Part shown: positions 62,927-64,000 of the stretch, piece after piece
Layout: every line of letters begins with the position of its first letter
How positions within the stretch are numbered: position 1 is the stretch's first letter
Source of the DNA: Paralvinella palmiformis
Taxonomy: Eukaryota > Annelida > Polychaeta > Terebellida > Alvinellidae
Direction: 5' to 3'
Assembly (NCBI GenBank): GCA_025642065.1
Contig: JAODUP010000446.1
Coordinates: forward strand, 1 to 64,000
DNA: 64,000 nt
The notes under the pieces: model-generated
Databases searched by the model: none
What the model was told of the DNA's origin: nothing
What the model saw: only the letters and a program-made list of their open reading frames with translations
Program-made: the position numbers and the translations under genes

Positions 62927-64000
62927 ATTCAACAGTCTTTACTATTACTAAATTTGCTTTCAGAATAAAAATACAATAAACTGTGAGCATCTGTGAAAGA
63001 ACTATTACAACCCTTTTTTTAAATTTGATATATGCACAACCAAGATATGCCTGAAAACAGAAATACAGTGTTGCTTCGTAAGTTATTTCTAATATTGATG
63101 ACAGCTATATATATCGGCATATTATTATCATCTTCAATAAGTACTGAAAAGGATCAATAACAGACATGATCAGTCAGTAGTGAATATGACAATCTCTGGT
63201 CCATACCTGCCATTGCAAGAGAACACCTGTTTGTATATTTACTGGGCAATCTCTTATTATTTACCTACTAATGCACATAATGAGTTCATTATTTAATATC
63301 TAACACAGACTCATCAAATTACTGCAGGGATAAATTGAATGGAAATCATTCAACTAATACTTAGCAATGTTCCGTCTTGCCAATATTGACACCATGCTAT
63401 TGTTATCATTCTACATCAGTTGAACTTATATTGAATAAAATAAAATTAAAAATGCATTCCATTATTTGATACCGATTTGAGTGTACACTAAATACAGTTT
63501 GGCTTATATTAAATGCATTTTTATTTTCATTTGATAATATAGAGCCAAAATGAAATATAGCAATTTTCCAGTACTGTTATGCAATTTTAGGGATATTAGA
63601 AATTACGTAGTTTCTAGCCTTTGCAAATTACAGTAACTTCCAGAAAGGGTTATCCAATGCTAACTACTTCAGCCAAGAATCATCATAAGTATTATCCCAA
63701 AGTTAAAGACTAATAGTAAATATTCAATGCTGACTGAGATGATGTTTGAGGATCCACTTTACAAATAGGCCGAGTATGAATAACATATCTGTGACCTACT
63801 TTTAAGATATGTTAATCTGTGTATCACTGCTCATGTAGTTTCGGACATACTTTATTGTGTAGAAAATCAATACAAACACAAGTGCCTTCTAAACAATCAT
63901 ACTTTATATACAAAACTGTGCATCTTAAATGATCACTCAAACAACTCATCTAACATACCGATGTAACAGAACAAGACAACAACACACTGAAACTAGGGAC
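62836..64000. other. PPIP5K intron to window edge
   Basis: (AT)n at 62895-62923. I looked for the preceding phosphatase-domain exon on the minus strand and did not find it. Confidence 0.6.

Overview
This is a stretch of animal (metazoan) nuclear DNA. It is AT-rich, with spliced coding exons bounded by GT/AG, long introns, tRNA-derived SINEs, non-LTR retrotransposon fragments, DNA-transposon remnants and very many microsatellites. An invertebrate, probably a mollusc or other lophotrochozoan, fits the repeat landscape and the divergence of the one recognisable gene. That placement is inference; the sequence alone does not fix the species.

Right third (about 42.5-64 kb, minus strand): one real host gene. 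Fourteen exons between 62835 and 43169 encode the C-terminal part of an inositol hexakisphosphate / diphosphoinositol-pentakisphosphate kinase (PPIP5K, VIP1 family). They cover the second half of the histidine-acid-phosphatase-like domain and the long serine-rich tail. The ATP-grasp kinase domain and the start codon lie beyond base 64000. All exon junctions proposed here agree in reading phase. Two places hint at alternative 3' ends: a serine-rich exon that, if not spliced, runs into a short hydrophobic tail and a stop (possible tail-anchored isoform), and a phase-compatible open segment inside the long intron before the last two exons.

Left two thirds (about 1-42.5 kb): no host gene can be supported with confidence. 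It is a graveyard of mobile elements. There are at least three kinds of non-LTR retrotransposon fragment, with reverse-transcriptase motifs or typical C-terminal motifs, at about 4.8, 19.7, 24, 25.6, 32.7-35.8, 38.6-39.9, 53.8 and 54.2 kb. There are four tRNA-derived SINE families (called A-D here), family A having eleven copies. There is a TTAA-flanked MITE near 2 kb, a long hairpin near 27.8 kb, and a P-element-like transposon with a broken THAP zinc finger at 33.2-35.3 kb. Several insertions are nested: removing the inserted element between its target-site duplications restores the interrupted retrotransposon reading frame, which confirms the boundaries.

The best candidates for something undescribed are the membrane-tailed PPIP5K isoform, the nested P-like/THAP element, and the shared 3' tail of a CR1/L2-like LINE and SINE family D. 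No CRISPR, operon, rRNA or functional tRNA gene was found.
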